From Piscinibacter gummiphilus (GTDB lineage Bacteria > Pseudomonadota > Gammaproteobacteria > Burkholderiales > Burkholderiaceae_C), in contig NZ_CP136336.1 of the NCBI RefSeq assembly GCF_032681285.1, positions 1,413,001 to 1,477,000 on the forward strand: DNA of 64,000 nt. The letters run 5' to 3'. Made by a program: the position numbers and the translations under genes. Below, one piece after another: positions 47,219-55,601 of the stretch (position 1 is the stretch's first letter; every line of letters starts with the position of its first letter). Below the pieces are notes generated by a model. That model was given only the letters and a program-made list of their open reading frames with translations, was not told the DNA's origin and ran no database searches.

Positions 47219-47869
47219 TCAGAACCCGAGACTAGCCAGCAGGTCGTCCACCTCACCCTGGTTCGTGACTACATCGGTCCGACCCTCAGCATTCACCACC
47301 GGCCCATTCAGCTTCTCGGTCGTGTGCTCGATGACCTTCTGCGCCTCAGGCGGTGCCGCCTGAACGAGAAGCTTCACCAGGCTGTCTTCCAGATCGGCCG
47401 CCAGCGACACCACCTTGGCCACCACCTGGCCGGTCAGGTCGTGGAAGTCCTGCGCCATCATGATGTCGGTCAGGTGCTGGTCGATGCGCGCGGTCGCGGC
47501 TTCGACATCGCCCACGAAGTTCATCACCGAGCCCGAGGCCACGGCCTTCACCGGGTCGGCCACGATGGCGGCGGCGATGCGGCGCGTCTCGGCGGCGATG
47601 GCGTTGTGCTCCACCTTGGCCTGGTCGACCGAGTTCAGCACCTTGTTGGCCGCATTGCCGGTCTTCTCGGCGATGTAGTTCAGGCGGCTGCGCGCATCGG
47701 GCAGGCCGTTGGCGGCGTTCTGCAGCTTGGGCATCACGCCCAGCTGGTGCAGGGTGTCGTGCAGTTGGCGCGTGATCATGCCGAGCTGCTGGAACACTTC
47801 TGGCGAAGTCCCACCCGTGTGGGCGGCCGCATGGGCCGGCTCCAGCACGGCGATGTCGTCCATCTTCAT
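47219..47869 (-). CDS. cheZ: CheY-P phosphatase CheZ
   Basis: A 216-residue phosphatase that removes phosphate from CheY and resets the flagellar motor. The catalytic helix MMAQDFHDLTGQVVAKVV near 135 holds the catalytic Gln and Asp, and the C-terminal CheY-docking peptide GEVDDLLASLGF is exact. Length matches the family. The ATG at 47869 follows a GAGGAGGGG ribosome-binding site, 13 bases after the cheY stop; the longer frame is not needed. The last ~40 codons use more G- and T-ending codons than the front of the gene. Last gene of the motA-motB-cheY-cheZ operon. Confidence 0.96.
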   Translation of the reverse strand: MKMDDIAVLEPAHAAAHTGGTSPEVFQQLGMITRQLHDTLHQLGVMPKLQNAANGLPDARSRLNYIAEKTGNAANKVLNSVDQAKVEHNAIAAETRRIAAAIVADPVKAVASGSVMNFVGDVEAATARIDQHLTDIMMAQDFHDLTGQVVAKVVSLAADLEDSLVKLLVQAAPPEAQKVIEHTTEKLNGPVVNAEGRTDVVTNQGEVDDLLASLGF

Positions 47870-47882
47870 GGTTCCCCCCTCC

Positions 47883-48278
47883 TCAGGCCGCGGTGGCCAG
47901 TTTTTGCATGATCTTTTGAACCTTCTCTTCCAAGGTGGCCTTGGTGAAAGGTTTGACGATGTAGCCGGCGGCGCCATCCTGGGCGGCGCGCACGATGTCT
48001 TCCTTGCGGGCTTCGGCGGTGACCATCAGCACGGGGATGTGCTTGAGGCTCGCTTCGGCCTTGATGGCGGCCAGCAGCTCGAAGCCGTTCATGTTGGGCA
48101 TGTTGATGTCGCTGACGACGAAGTCGAACTTCGTGTTCTTCAGCAGGTTCAGCGCAGCCACGCCGTCTTCGGCCTCTTCGGCGTTGTTGTAGCCGAGTTC
48201 CTTCAGCAGGCCACGCACGATGCGGCGCATGGTGGAGAAGTCGTCGACGATCAGGAACTTCATGTCAGGGTTGCTCAT
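47883..48278 (-). CDS. cheY: Chemotaxis response regulator CheY (second copy, CheZ-linked)
   Basis: A 131-residue receiver. Its key residues fall at the same numbers as in E. coli CheY: Asp12-Asp13, phosphoacceptor Asp57 in [12 protein letters not shown], Thr87 and Lys109, with the switch face [20 protein letters not shown]. It is therefore the likely motor-binding CheY. It lies between motB (29 bp upstream) and cheZ (13 bp downstream) and should be co-expressed with both. Confidence 0.96.
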   Translation of the reverse strand: MSNPDMKFLIVDDFSTMRRIVRGLLKELGYNNAEEAEDGVAALNLLKNTKFDFVVSDINMPNMNGFELLAAIKAEASLKHIPVLMVTAEARKEDIVRAAQDGAAGYIVKPFTKATLEEKVQKIMQKLATAA

Positions 48279-48307
48279 GGCGGGACCTCGCAGTGCTACT
48301 GCCGCTG

Positions 48308-49285
48308 TTATCGGGCGTTCGGATTGGTTATTGAGGGGGCGATGCCGGCTTCAGGTGCGACTTTGGGCACAGCTGGCGCCGTCGTCGGCGGTTCTTCGGC
48401 AGGGGGCGGCTTGTTGAAGAAGCGGTCTTCCGCGTCGCGGTTCATCACGATGATGCTGATGCGCCGGTTGCCGGGGGCGAGCGGATCGTCTTTCTCGAAG
48501 GGCACGCTGGAGGCCAGGCCCTGCACGCGCAGCACACGGTCGAGTGGCAGGCCACCGGCGGTGAGTTCGCGGCGCGAGGCGTTGGCGCGGTCGGCCGAAA
48601 GCTCCCAGTTGCCGTAGCCCATCCCGTTGCGGTCGGCGGCGAAGGGTTGGGCGTCGGTGTGGCCCTCGAGCGTGAGGCGGTTGGGCACTTCGGCGAGCAC
48701 GGAGCCGATGTCTCTCAGCAGCTCGCGCATGTACGGTTTCACGACCGCGCTGCCGCTGTCGAACATGGGGCGGCTCTGCTCGTCGATGATCTGGATGCGC
48801 AGGCCATCGGCGGTCATGTCGAGTTTGACCTGGTTCTTCACGTTGCCGAAGCGCTCGGCTTCGCGCAGCATCTTCTCGATGTGCGCCTTCACCTGCTCGA
48901 GCTTGCCGGTCTCGCCGGCACGCTGCTCGGCGCGCATGGCGGCGAGGTTGATGGTGCTGCGGGTGGTGTCGATGTCGCCACGCTTGACCTGGCCGCCCGA
49001 GCGGGTGAGGTCGGTGCCACCGCCCTTGACCACATGCGACGAATCGCCCGAGCCGCTGCCGCCGGAGAGCAGGGCCACCTTGAGCGGCGAGTTGAAATAG
49101 TCGGCGATGCCCTTCTTGTCGCCCTCGGTCGTGGAGCCGAGCAGCCACATGAGCAGGAAGAACGCCATCATCGCCGTCACGAAGTCGGCATACGCGATCT
49201 TCCACGCGCCGCCATGGGCAGCGTGGCCGCCCTTCTTGACGCGCTTGATGATGATCGGCTGCAGCTTCTTCGAGTCACCGGCCAT
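48308..49285 (-). CDS. motB: Flagellar motor stator protein MotB
   Basis: A 325-residue stator subunit. One N-terminal membrane helix (~30-52; [20 protein letters not shown]) carries the proton-binding aspartate, Asp34. A plug/linker with Gly/Ser repeats follows, then an OmpA-like peptidoglycan-binding domain (~180-285) with [13 protein letters not shown] and [10 protein letters not shown]. The C-terminus is a Pro/Ala tail. The gene starts two bases after motA, so the two are tightly coupled. Confidence 0.96.
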   Translation of the reverse strand: MAGDSKKLQPIIIKRVKKGGHAAHGGAWKIAYADFVTAMMAFFLLMWLLGSTTEGDKKGIADYFNSPLKVALLSGGSGSGDSSHVVKGGGTDLTRSGGQVKRGDIDTTRSTINLAAMRAEQRAGETGKLEQVKAHIEKMLREAERFGNVKNQVKLDMTADGLRIQIIDEQSRPMFDSGSAVVKPYMRELLRDIGSVLAEVPNRLTLEGHTDAQPFAADRNGMGYGNWELSADRANASRRELTAGGLPLDRVLRVQGLASSVPFEKDDPLAPGNRRISIIVMNRDAEDRFFNKPPPAEEPPTTAPAVPKVAPEAGIAPSITNPNAR

Positions 49286-49287
49286 GA

Positions 49288-50148
49288 TTACTTCTTGCCT
49301 TTGACGTGGCCTTCGAGCTCAGCGAAGGTGGGGCGCTCGGTGGAGTACAGGACCTTGCGGCCGAATTCGACGGCGACCTGCGGGGCATAGCCCTGCATGC
49401 TGGCCAGCAGCGTGGTCTTGATGCACTGGAGTTCTTTCGTGCCTTCGTCGTTCTTCTGCTCCATCAGGCCGGCCAGTGGCTCGGCCACGGCGTAGGCGAG
49501 AAGAATGCCGAGGAAGGTGCCGACGAGTGCCGAGCCGATCATGCCGCCCAGGATGGCGGGCGGCTGGCCCACCGAACCCATGGTGTTCACCACGCCCAGC
49601 ACCGCGGCCACGATGCCGAAGGCGGGCAGGGCGCCGGCCAGGCGGGCGATCGCCGCTGCGGGCGCGTGGGCCTCGTGGTGGTGGGTGTCGATCTCGCTGT
49701 CCATCAGGCTTTCGATCTCGTGGGCGTTCAGGTTGCCCGAGACCATCATGCGCAGGTAGTCGGTGACGAACTCGACCACGTGGTGGTCGCTGCCGACCGT
49801 CGCGTATTTCTTGAAGAGGGCCGAGCTCTGCGGCTCTTCCACGTCTTTTTCGATCGACATCAGGCCTTCCTTGCGGGCCTTCTGCAGGATGTCGTAGAGC
49901 AGCGCGAGCAGCTCCATGTAGCGTGCCTTGGTGTACTTGCTGCCCTTGAGCAGGGCGGGCAGCGCGGCCATCGTGGCCTTGAGCACCTTGGGCTGGTTGT
50001 TCACCACGAAGGCGCCGAGCGCGCCGCCCAGGATGGCCATCAGTTCCGTCGGCAAGGCGTGAATGATCACGGACATGTTGCCGCCGTGAATGATGTAGGC
50101 CCCGAAGATGCAACCCAGGGCGACGCCGTAGCCAATAAGAACAAACAT
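49288..50148 (-). CDS. motA: Flagellar motor stator protein MotA
   Basis: A 286-residue stator subunit with four membrane segments (~1-20, 30-50, 170-190, 200-222). It has the conserved prolines in GALPAFGIVAAVLGVVNTMG and GSALVGTFLGILLAYAVAEP, and the large cytoplasmic loop with charged residues (TKARYMELLALLYDIL) that contacts FliG. It is the first gene of the motA-motB-cheY-cheZ operon behind a sigma-28-type promoter. Confidence 0.96.
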   Translation of the reverse strand: MFVLIGYGVALGCIFGAYIIHGGNMSVIIHALPTELMAILGGALGAFVVNNQPKVLKATMAALPALLKGSKYTKARYMELLALLYDILQKARKEGLMSIEKDVEEPQSSALFKKYATVGSDHHVVEFVTDYLRMMVSGNLNAHEIESLMDSEIDTHHHEAHAPAAAIARLAGALPAFGIVAAVLGVVNTMGSVGQPPAILGGMIGSALVGTFLGILLAYAVAEPLAGLMEQKNDEGTKELQCIKTTLLASMQGYAPQVAVEFGRKVLYSTERPTFAELEGHVKGKK

Positions 50149-50207
50149 GGTCGTTGGTGTTTCGTCGTCACACCCGCTGGCTCTGATCGGCTGGCGGGCT
50201 CAGGGCT

Positions 50208-50235
50208 TTATCGGCCCCAAGGGAACGCGTCTTGA
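50208..50235 (-). promoter_or_regulatory. Sigma-28-type promoter of motA-motB-cheY-cheZ
   Basis: On the minus strand: TCAAGACG, 12 bases, GCCGATAA. The -10 box is a perfect FliA consensus and the -35 box begins TCAA (3/4). It lies 60 bases before the motA ATG. The 12-base spacer is the same as at fliC and fliS in this window. Confidence 0.75.
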
Positions 50236-50308
50236 GCGAGTGTGTGCAGCCAAAGCGTCAATTGATCGCCTCAACAGGCCGGCTTTTGCGGTCTAAACCG
50301 CCGGGGCC

Positions 50309-50335
50309 AAAAAAAACGGACCTCGAGAGGTCCGT
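50309..50335 (-). terminator. Rho-independent terminator of flhDC
   Basis: On the minus strand, ACGGACCTC and GAGGTCCGT form a nearly loop-less palindromic stem followed by eight T. It lies about 105 bases after the flhC stop and upstream of the motA promoter, so flhDC and motA are separate transcripts. Confidence 0.9.
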
Positions 50336-50441
50336 CGGAAAGCACTTTCTAGGTGCCAGGAGGAGACAAAGCAAAAACTTCGATACGAGGCTTATCGGCT
50401 CGGTACGGGAAGACTTGAGACGTTTGGGGAAACCGGTGCAC

Positions 50442-50978
50442 TCAGTGCATCTGGATCCCACCCGAGGCCTTGCCCTTGCCGGCGCGCGCCGGGGGGTTGC
50501 ACAGGCCGCAGATGTAGTGCTTGCTGATCTCGTGCGGGTGGGTCACGAAGTGGCCACCGCACTTGGAGCACTTGGTCAGGGTCAGCATGCCGTTGTCGAC
50601 GAACTTCACCAGGCGCCAGGCGCGGGTGACGGACAACAGGGCTTCGAGGTTCTGGGCCTGGGTCTGTTCCAGGTAGAGCTGGTAGGCCTTGATCACGGTG
50701 TCGATCTCGTCCATCTCGGCGACCTTGTTCAGGTACTCGTGGATGTTCATGAAGAGCGACGCGTGGATGTTGGGCTGCCAGGTCATGAACCAGTCGGTGG
50801 AGAAGGGCAGCTGGCCCTTGCTCGGCGACTTGCCCGAGACCTCTTTATAGAGACGCAGCAGACGTTCGTAAGACAGGTCGGTTTCGGATTCCAGCACTTG
50901 CAGGCGAGCGCCGAGGTTGATGAGCGTGACGGCGCGCTCGATCTGCTTGGCTTCGGTGAGGATGCTCTTGGTGCGCAT
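50442..50978 (-). CDS. flhC: Flagellar master regulator subunit FlhC
   Basis: A 178-residue zinc protein that joins FlhD in the FlhD4C2 activator of flagellar class II genes. Four cysteines in the block CSKCGGHFVTHPHE...CGLC (residues ~139-161) form the zinc site. The N-terminal helices (RAVTLINLGARLQVLESETD) and PFSTDWFMTWQPNIHASLFM are typical. It starts 59 bp after flhD and ends before a strong terminator. Confidence 0.96.
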   Translation of the reverse strand: MRTKSILTEAKQIERAVTLINLGARLQVLESETDLSYERLLRLYKEVSGKSPSKGQLPFSTDWFMTWQPNIHASLFMNIHEYLNKVAEMDEIDTVIKAYQLYLEQTQAQNLEALLSVTRAWRLVKFVDNGMLTLTKCSKCGGHFVTHPHEISKHYICGLCNPPARAGKGKASGGIQMH

Positions 50979-51037
50979 GGGAATCTTCTCCTGGGGCTGT
51001 CTATGTATAGGTGTGGGACTGTCGGTCGATCAGAAGC

Positions 51038-51361
51038 TCAAGCGGCTTCTTGATGACGCCCGGCCATCAGGATCGAAGCGTGCAGGCGGCTCGTCGTGTC
51101 GTTCGAGGCGGCCTTGCCGTGGTTGGTCAGGAGGCCCCAGACCATGTCGTCGTCCATGCGGAAGCGGCACAGCAGCGTGTTGCCGGAGGCGACCTTCATC
51201 ATCTGAGCCGGCGTCAGCAGCGCAATCATCGAAGCGCTCTCTTCGCTGATGCCCAGGCGGAAGAGGGCTTGTTCGCGGTCCGAGCGGATGAGGCTCTGGG
51301 CCAGCATCAGGTACGACAGGTTGGCTTCGCGGATTTCGGTCAGGATTTGGTCGGCGTTCAT
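51038..51361 (-). CDS. flhD: Flagellar master regulator subunit FlhD
   Basis: A 107-residue DNA-binding partner of FlhC. It matches FlhD in size and sequence: IREANLSYLMLAQSLIRSDR, then ALFRLGISEESASMIALLTP and LCRFRMDD. It is first in the flhDC operon. Upstream lies a long gap shared with the fliC promoter; I could not identify its own promoter or regulatory sites. Confidence 0.96.
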   Translation of the reverse strand: MNADQILTEIREANLSYLMLAQSLIRSDREQALFRLGISEESASMIALLTPAQMMKVASGNTLLCRFRMDDDMVWGLLTNHGKAASNDTTSRLHASILMAGRHQEAA

Positions 51362-51767
51362 GCTGTTGTTCCTTGGGTCTGTCTGGTTGGTTGTCTGCTT
51401 GCGTTGCGATACGTCTCAACGTGGGATGGACTGTAAAGATCGGAATTGGGGGCCAACATCAGGCCGGTTCTGTGGCTTGAGTCCAGCTTCTTCTGTGGGG
51501 CGTGTCAGGCAACTTCCTACAAACGTAACCACATGCACGCCCTCTGTGACGCAGTGCACACGGGCAGGTGCTGGTTACCACTGATGCGGGGTGTAGATGG
51601 CTGACAAGCGGATCGTCTTGTCATCCGTTCGTGGTCGAGCGCACGAGCTTGTTGTGCTCGGGTTGCCCCACCCTCAAGACCGGCCGCCGCCTGCCGAAAA
51701 CATTCAGTGGCCTTCAGTGCCGTGAACAACGACTGAAACGCCACCTTCATCCGGCTTGACAAATTTC
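51362..51767. other. flhD upstream region, no gene seen
   Basis: About 400 bp between flhD and the fliC promoter, less GC-rich than its surroundings in places. Its open frames lack ribosome-binding sites and domains. It should hold the flhDC promoter and leader, where most motility regulators act, but I cannot point to a specific site. Confidence 0.5.
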
Positions 51768-51795
51768 TAAAGTTCCGGAAAAGGCAGGCCGATAA
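51768..51795 (+). promoter_or_regulatory. Sigma-28-type promoter of fliC
   Basis: TAAAGTTC, 12 bases, GCCGATAA: -35 7/8 and -10 8/8 against the FliA consensus. It is the strongest such site in the window. It lies ~250 bases before the flagellin ATG, giving a long leader. Confidence 0.85.
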
Positions 51796-52044
51796 GCAAA
51801 CCAACGGGGACGGGAAACCAGAACCGGGGTCCGGAGTAAGCGGCCAAGTGTTTCGAGTCGAGCAACCTAAAGAAGCTCTTCGCGGGATCTGAGGATGACG
51901 CACGCCGGGCGCAGCAGGCAGAGGCGAGGAGCCCCTGCCAGTTCGAAGCAGAAGCGAGGCCACTGACTGATAAGGGCCGAGCGACTGCGGAGGCAATGCC
52001 GGCGCTTGCCGGAAGTCACTTCAACCGTTATTGGAGATTTTCAA

Positions 52045-52872
52045 ATGGCAATGACCATCAACACCAACATCTTCTCGCTGAACGCCCAGCGCAACACCGC
52101 TTCGACGCAGAACAGCCTCTCGACCGCCATGCAGCGCCTGTCCTCGGGTCTGCGCGTCAACAGCGCGAAGGACGACGCCGCCGGCCTCGCCATCGCCGAG
52201 CGCATGAATGCTCAAGTGCGCGGCATGAACGTCGCCTCGCGCAACGCCAACGACGGCATCTCGCTCGCACAGACCGCTGAAGGCGCGCTGGGCAAGGTGA
52301 GCGACGCACTGCAGCGCATGCGTGAACTGGCCGTGCAGTCGGCCAACGGCACCAACAACGCCGACGACCGCGACAACCTGCAGGCCGAGTTCCAGCAGCT
52401 GAACGACGAAGTCGCCCGTATCGTGGATGGCGCCAAGTTCAACGGCACCAATCTGCTGAACGCTGCCACCACGTTCACCTTCCAGGTGGGCGCCGGCACC
52501 GACACCGCCGACACGATCGACGTGGACTCCACCGACCTGACCGCCACCGTGACGGCCGTGGGCGCCCTCGACATCTCGGGTGCAGACGCCACCGGCGCGA
52601 CCGCTGCCCTGGATGCGCTGGACACCGCCATCACCGACGTCACGACTGGCCGTGCCGCGATGGGTGCCGTGCAGAACCGCTTCGACTCCGTGATCGCCAA
52701 CCTGGCGACCTCGGCCGAGAACCTCTCTGCCGCTCGTGGCCGCATCATGGACGCCGACTTCGCATCGGAGACGATGAACCTGTCGCGTGCCCAGATCCTG
52801 CAGCAGGCCGGCACCGCGATGATCTCGCAAGCCAACCAGCTGCCGCAGCAAGTGCTGTCGCTCCTGCGCTAA
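52045..52872 (+). CDS. fliC: Flagellin (first copy)
   Basis: A 275-residue flagellin, the subunit of the filament. Conserved D0/D1 ends are complete: MTINTNIFSLNAQRNTASTQ at the start, SSGLRVNSAKDDAAGLAIAE, and the end LSRAQILQQAGTAMISQANQ then LPQQVLSLLR. The variable centre is only ~90 residues, so D2/D3 are reduced to a short loop and the filament should be thin-walled. The ATG at 52045 follows TTGGAG; a start 39 bases upstream would add a leader not seen in flagellins. It has its own terminator just downstream. Confidence 0.97.
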   Translation: MAMTINTNIFSLNAQRNTASTQNSLSTAMQRLSSGLRVNSAKDDAAGLAIAERMNAQVRGMNVASRNANDGISLAQTAEGALGKVSDALQRMRELAVQSANGTNNADDRDNLQAEFQQLNDEVARIVDGAKFNGTNLLNAATTFTFQVGAGTDTADTIDVDSTDLTATVTAVGALDISGADATGATAALDALDTAITDVTTGRAAMGAVQNRFDSVIANLATSAENLSAARGRIMDADFASETMNLSRAQILQQAGTAMISQANQLPQQVLSLLR

Positions 52873-52900
52873 TTCATCTGCCTCCTGGCGGTTGATCCGG

Positions 52901-52938
52901 ACGCCCCTCCCGCTTCGGCGGGTGGGGCGTTCGCTTTT
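52901..52938 (+). terminator. Rho-independent terminator of fliC copy 1
   Basis: ACGCCCCTCCCGC and GCGGGTGGGGCGT form a 13-bp stem with one mismatch around a TTCG loop, followed by TCGCTTTT. A second small hairpin, AGCCGG-TTTT-CCGGCT, lies at 52946-52961. Confidence 0.88.
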
Positions 52939-53052
52939 CAGAAACAGCCGGTTTTCCGGCTTCATTTCGGCCTTATGGGCTGAGGCGGCCCGTCAAACAA
53001 TGCGCTCCACAGGTCCTCGAAGGTGGCCTGGTCATCCTCGAAGGAGTGCAAC

Positions 53053-53886
53053 ATGCCCCAGACCATCAACACGAATCTCAACTCGCTGAATGCGCAGAGA
53101 AACCTGAGCTCCTCGCAGGGGTCACTCTCGATCGCCATGCAGCGCCTGTCGTCCGGCTTGCGCGTCAACAGCGCCAAGGACGACGCCGCCGGCCTTGCCA
53201 TCGCCGAACGCATGAACGCGCAAGTGCGCGGCATGAACGTCGCGGCGCGCAACGCCAACGACGGCATCTCGCTCGCGCAGACCGCTGAAGGCGCGTTGGG
53301 CAAGATCGGTGACGCCATGCAGCGCATGCGTGAACTGGCCGTGCAGTCGGCCAACGGCACCAACAACTCGCAAGACCGCGACAACCTGCAGGCCGAGTTC
53401 CAGCAGTTGAACGACGAAGTCGCGCGCATCGTCGCGGGCACCCGCTTCAACGGCACCGTGCTCTTCGACGGCACCTCGACCACCTTCAACTTCCAGGTGG
53501 GCGCCGGCACCGACGCCACCGACACACTGTCGATCAACACCGTGGACCTGACCGCCACCGTCGCCGCGATGGGCGCCCTGAACATCTCGGGCACCGACAA
53601 CACCGGCGCGCTGGCCGCGATCACCGCCCTCGACACCGGCATCATGGACACGACCACGGCCCGCGCCACCTTCGGTGCTGCGCAGAACCGTTTCGACTCC
53701 GTGATCGCCAGCCTCACCGTCTTCGCCGAGAACCTAGCCGCCGCCCGCGGCCGGATCATGGACGCCGACTTCGCCGCCGAAACCGCGGCGCTCTCCCGTG
53801 CGCAGATCCTTCAGCAGGCCGGCAACGCGATGGTGGCCCAGGCCAATCAGCTGCCCCAGCAAGTTCTCACGCTGCTGCAACGGTAA
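53053..53886 (+). CDS. fliC: Flagellin (second copy)
   Basis: A 277-residue flagellin closely related to the first (same D0/D1 ends and nearly the same length) but with its own central segment (TSTTFNFQVGAGTDATDTLS onward) and small changes at both ends (MPQTINTNLNSLNAQRNLSS). An AAGGAG site precedes the ATG at 53053. I see no clear sigma-28 site in its 115-bp upstream stretch after the fliC1 terminator, so its promoter is unknown. The pair could give mixed or alternative filaments. Confidence 0.96.
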   Translation: MPQTINTNLNSLNAQRNLSSSQGSLSIAMQRLSSGLRVNSAKDDAAGLAIAERMNAQVRGMNVAARNANDGISLAQTAEGALGKIGDAMQRMRELAVQSANGTNNSQDRDNLQAEFQQLNDEVARIVAGTRFNGTVLFDGTSTTFNFQVGAGTDATDTLSINTVDLTATVAAMGALNISGTDNTGALAAITALDTGIMDTTTARATFGAAQNRFDSVIASLTVFAENLAAARGRIMDADFAAETAALSRAQILQQAGNAMVAQANQLPQQVLTLLQR

Positions 53887-53904
53887 AAAAATGCACTTCC
53901 GGGC

Positions 53905-53931
53905 TCAAGTTCCGGAAGTTCGCGCCGAAGA
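53905..53931 (+). promoter_or_regulatory. Possible sigma-28-type promoter of fliD
   Basis: TCAAGTTC, 11 bases, GCCGAAGA: -10 6/8, correct spacing. It lies 105 bases before fliD. The -35 side overlaps a stem-loop (ACTTCCGG/CCGGAAGT), so the call is tentative. Confidence 0.35.
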
Positions 53932-54035
53932 CGGGATATCCGAGGAAGCTTGGATATTCCGTATTTGCGTTTGTGGGTCCTGACTTTTACGGCTCGTGAT
54001 GCCAATCTTCAGGACAAGTTTGTAGGAGGTGTGAA

Positions 54036-55457
54036 ATGGCTAGCGTCAGTTCGGCCGGTATCGGCAGCGGGCTGGACGTCGAGTCGATCGTCACCAAGTT
54101 GATGTCGATCGAGCAGCGTCCCGTCACGCAACTCAAAACTCAGGCTTCGACCATCCAGACGAAGATCTCGGCCTTCGGCCAGCTTCAGTCTGCGCTGTCC
54201 ACCTTCCGCGACTCCTCCAACGCCCTCAGCCGAGCCACCACCTGGGGCGCCACCACCGCCAGCTCATCGGACGCCGGCGTGCGCGTCAGCACCTCGGAAG
54301 GAGCCCCCGTCGGCAACTACGCCATCGAGGTGAAGACGCTAGCCGTCCCGCAGTCGGCCGTGACGGGTGCCTACGACTCCGCCGATGCCCTGGTGGGCGC
54401 CGGTACGCTGCGCGTGGAGATCGGCAGCTTCGGCCAGGCCGGCTTCGCGCCCCAGCCCAACCTCGATGCGATCAACATCGACATCAGCGCCACCGACACC
54501 CTGACCACGGTGCGCAACAAGATCAACGCAGCCGGAGCCGGCGTCTCGGCCATCATCGTCAACGATGCCACCGGCGCGCGCATCATCATCAGCTCCACCA
54601 ACCCGGGCAGCAACAGCGTCTTCCGCACGAGCGGCGACGGCGGTGCAGCGGCCTTCGCCTTCGAGCCCGGACTCGACCCGTCGCTCAACGCGATGACGCA
54701 GACCCAGGCAGCGGCCGATGCCGAGCTCAAGATCAACGGGCTGGACGTCATCTCGCCCACCAACACCCTGTCCGACGTGGTGCAGGGCCTCACCATCAAC
54801 CTGCTGCAACCCACCACGGGCACCGCGCAGGTCACGGTCGCGCAAGACAACGACGCGCTGAAGAAGTCGGTCGACACCTTCGTGGAGTCGTACAACGCGC
54901 TGGCCAAGATGCTGCGCACGCAGACCAAGTACGACGAAGCCACCAAGACGGCCGGCTCGTTGCAGGGCGACAGCACGGCAGTCGGCTTGCAGCGCCAGTT
55001 GCGCAACCTGCTCACGAGCGAGACACCCGCCAGCTCGGTCTACGAGACGATCAACTCGATCGGCATCGCCTTGCAGTCCGACGGCACCCTCAAGGTTGAC
55101 AGCACCAAGCTCACCGCCGCGCTCAACGCCAACCCGGCCGAGGTGAAGAAGCTCTTCTCGGCCTACACGCCGCAGGTCAACGACACGGATCCCGACGTCA
55201 ACGGCATCGCCACGCGCCTGCGCATCTTTGCCGACAAGGTGCTCGGCCTCGACGGCTCGCTCACCAGCAAGACCGAGGGGCTGAACACGACCCTCAAGCT
55301 CAACCAGAAGCGGCAGGACGAGCTGACCGACCGCCTGGCGCTCACCGAGGCGCGGCTGCGGGCGCAGTACACAACGCTCGACACCAACATGGCCAAGATG
55401 TCGGCGCTCAACAGCTACATCACCAACCAGGTGGCGGCCTGGAACAAGAGTTCGTGA
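54036..55457 (+). CDS. fliD: Flagellar filament capping protein FliD (HAP2)
   Basis: A 473-residue cap protein that guides flagellin assembly at the filament tip. The N-terminus SSAGIGSGLDVESIVTKLMS and the C-terminus with heptad-like LTEARLRAQYTTLDTNMAKM and SYITNQV are diagnostic; the middle is the variable D2/D3 region. Length is typical. A TAGGAGG ribosome-binding site precedes the ATG. It is followed by fliS, the flagellin chaperone gene. Confidence 0.96.
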   Translation: MASVSSAGIGSGLDVESIVTKLMSIEQRPVTQLKTQASTIQTKISAFGQLQSALSTFRDSSNALSRATTWGATTASSSDAGVRVSTSEGAPVGNYAIEVKTLAVPQSAVTGAYDSADALVGAGTLRVEIGSFGQAGFAPQPNLDAINIDISATDTLTTVRNKINAAGAGVSAIIVNDATGARIIISSTNPGSNSVFRTSGDGGAAAFAFEPGLDPSLNAMTQTQAAADAELKINGLDVISPTNTLSDVVQGLTINLLQPTTGTAQVTVAQDNDALKKSVDTFVESYNALAKMLRTQTKYDEATKTAGSLQGDSTAVGLQRQLRNLLTSETPASSVYETINSIGIALQSDGTLKVDSTKLTAALNANPAEVKKLFSAYTPQVNDTDPDVNGIATRLRIFADKVLGLDGSLTSKTEGLNTTLKLNQKRQDELTDRLALTEARLRAQYTTLDTNMAKMSALNSYITNQVAAWNKSS

Positions 55458-55522
55458 ACTGAAGGCGGCCGGTCGGCGCGACAAGCGCTGAAAACCCGGC
55501 CAGTTCCGATGCGGTGGAAGGC

Positions 55523-55550
55523 TCAAGCGGCGCCCGGATCGAACCGATAA
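55523..55550 (+). promoter_or_regulatory. Sigma-28-type promoter of fliS
   Basis: TCAAGCGG, 12 bases, ACCGATAA: -10 7/8, -35 start 3/4, same 12-base spacing as motA and fliC. It lies 52 bases before the fliS ATG. Confidence 0.6.
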
Positions 55551-55601
55551 CTAGGCATCAGTTGTTCAACCAAGTTCAACGCCAGAGACGCCCAGACCAT
55601 C

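Noticed and set aside
46693..47256. Several 70-190 residue open frames inside the repeat element on both strands
   Set aside because: They are read through hairpin modules, carry no ribosome-binding site or domain, and overlap one another. Similar frames are often annotated as hypothetical proteins in related genomes, but I treat them as non-coding.
53955..53975. A GG...GC pattern upstream of fliD that hinted at a sigma-54 promoter
   Set aside because: The distance between GG and GC is 13 bases instead of the required 10, and no enhancer-binding protein gene is nearby.
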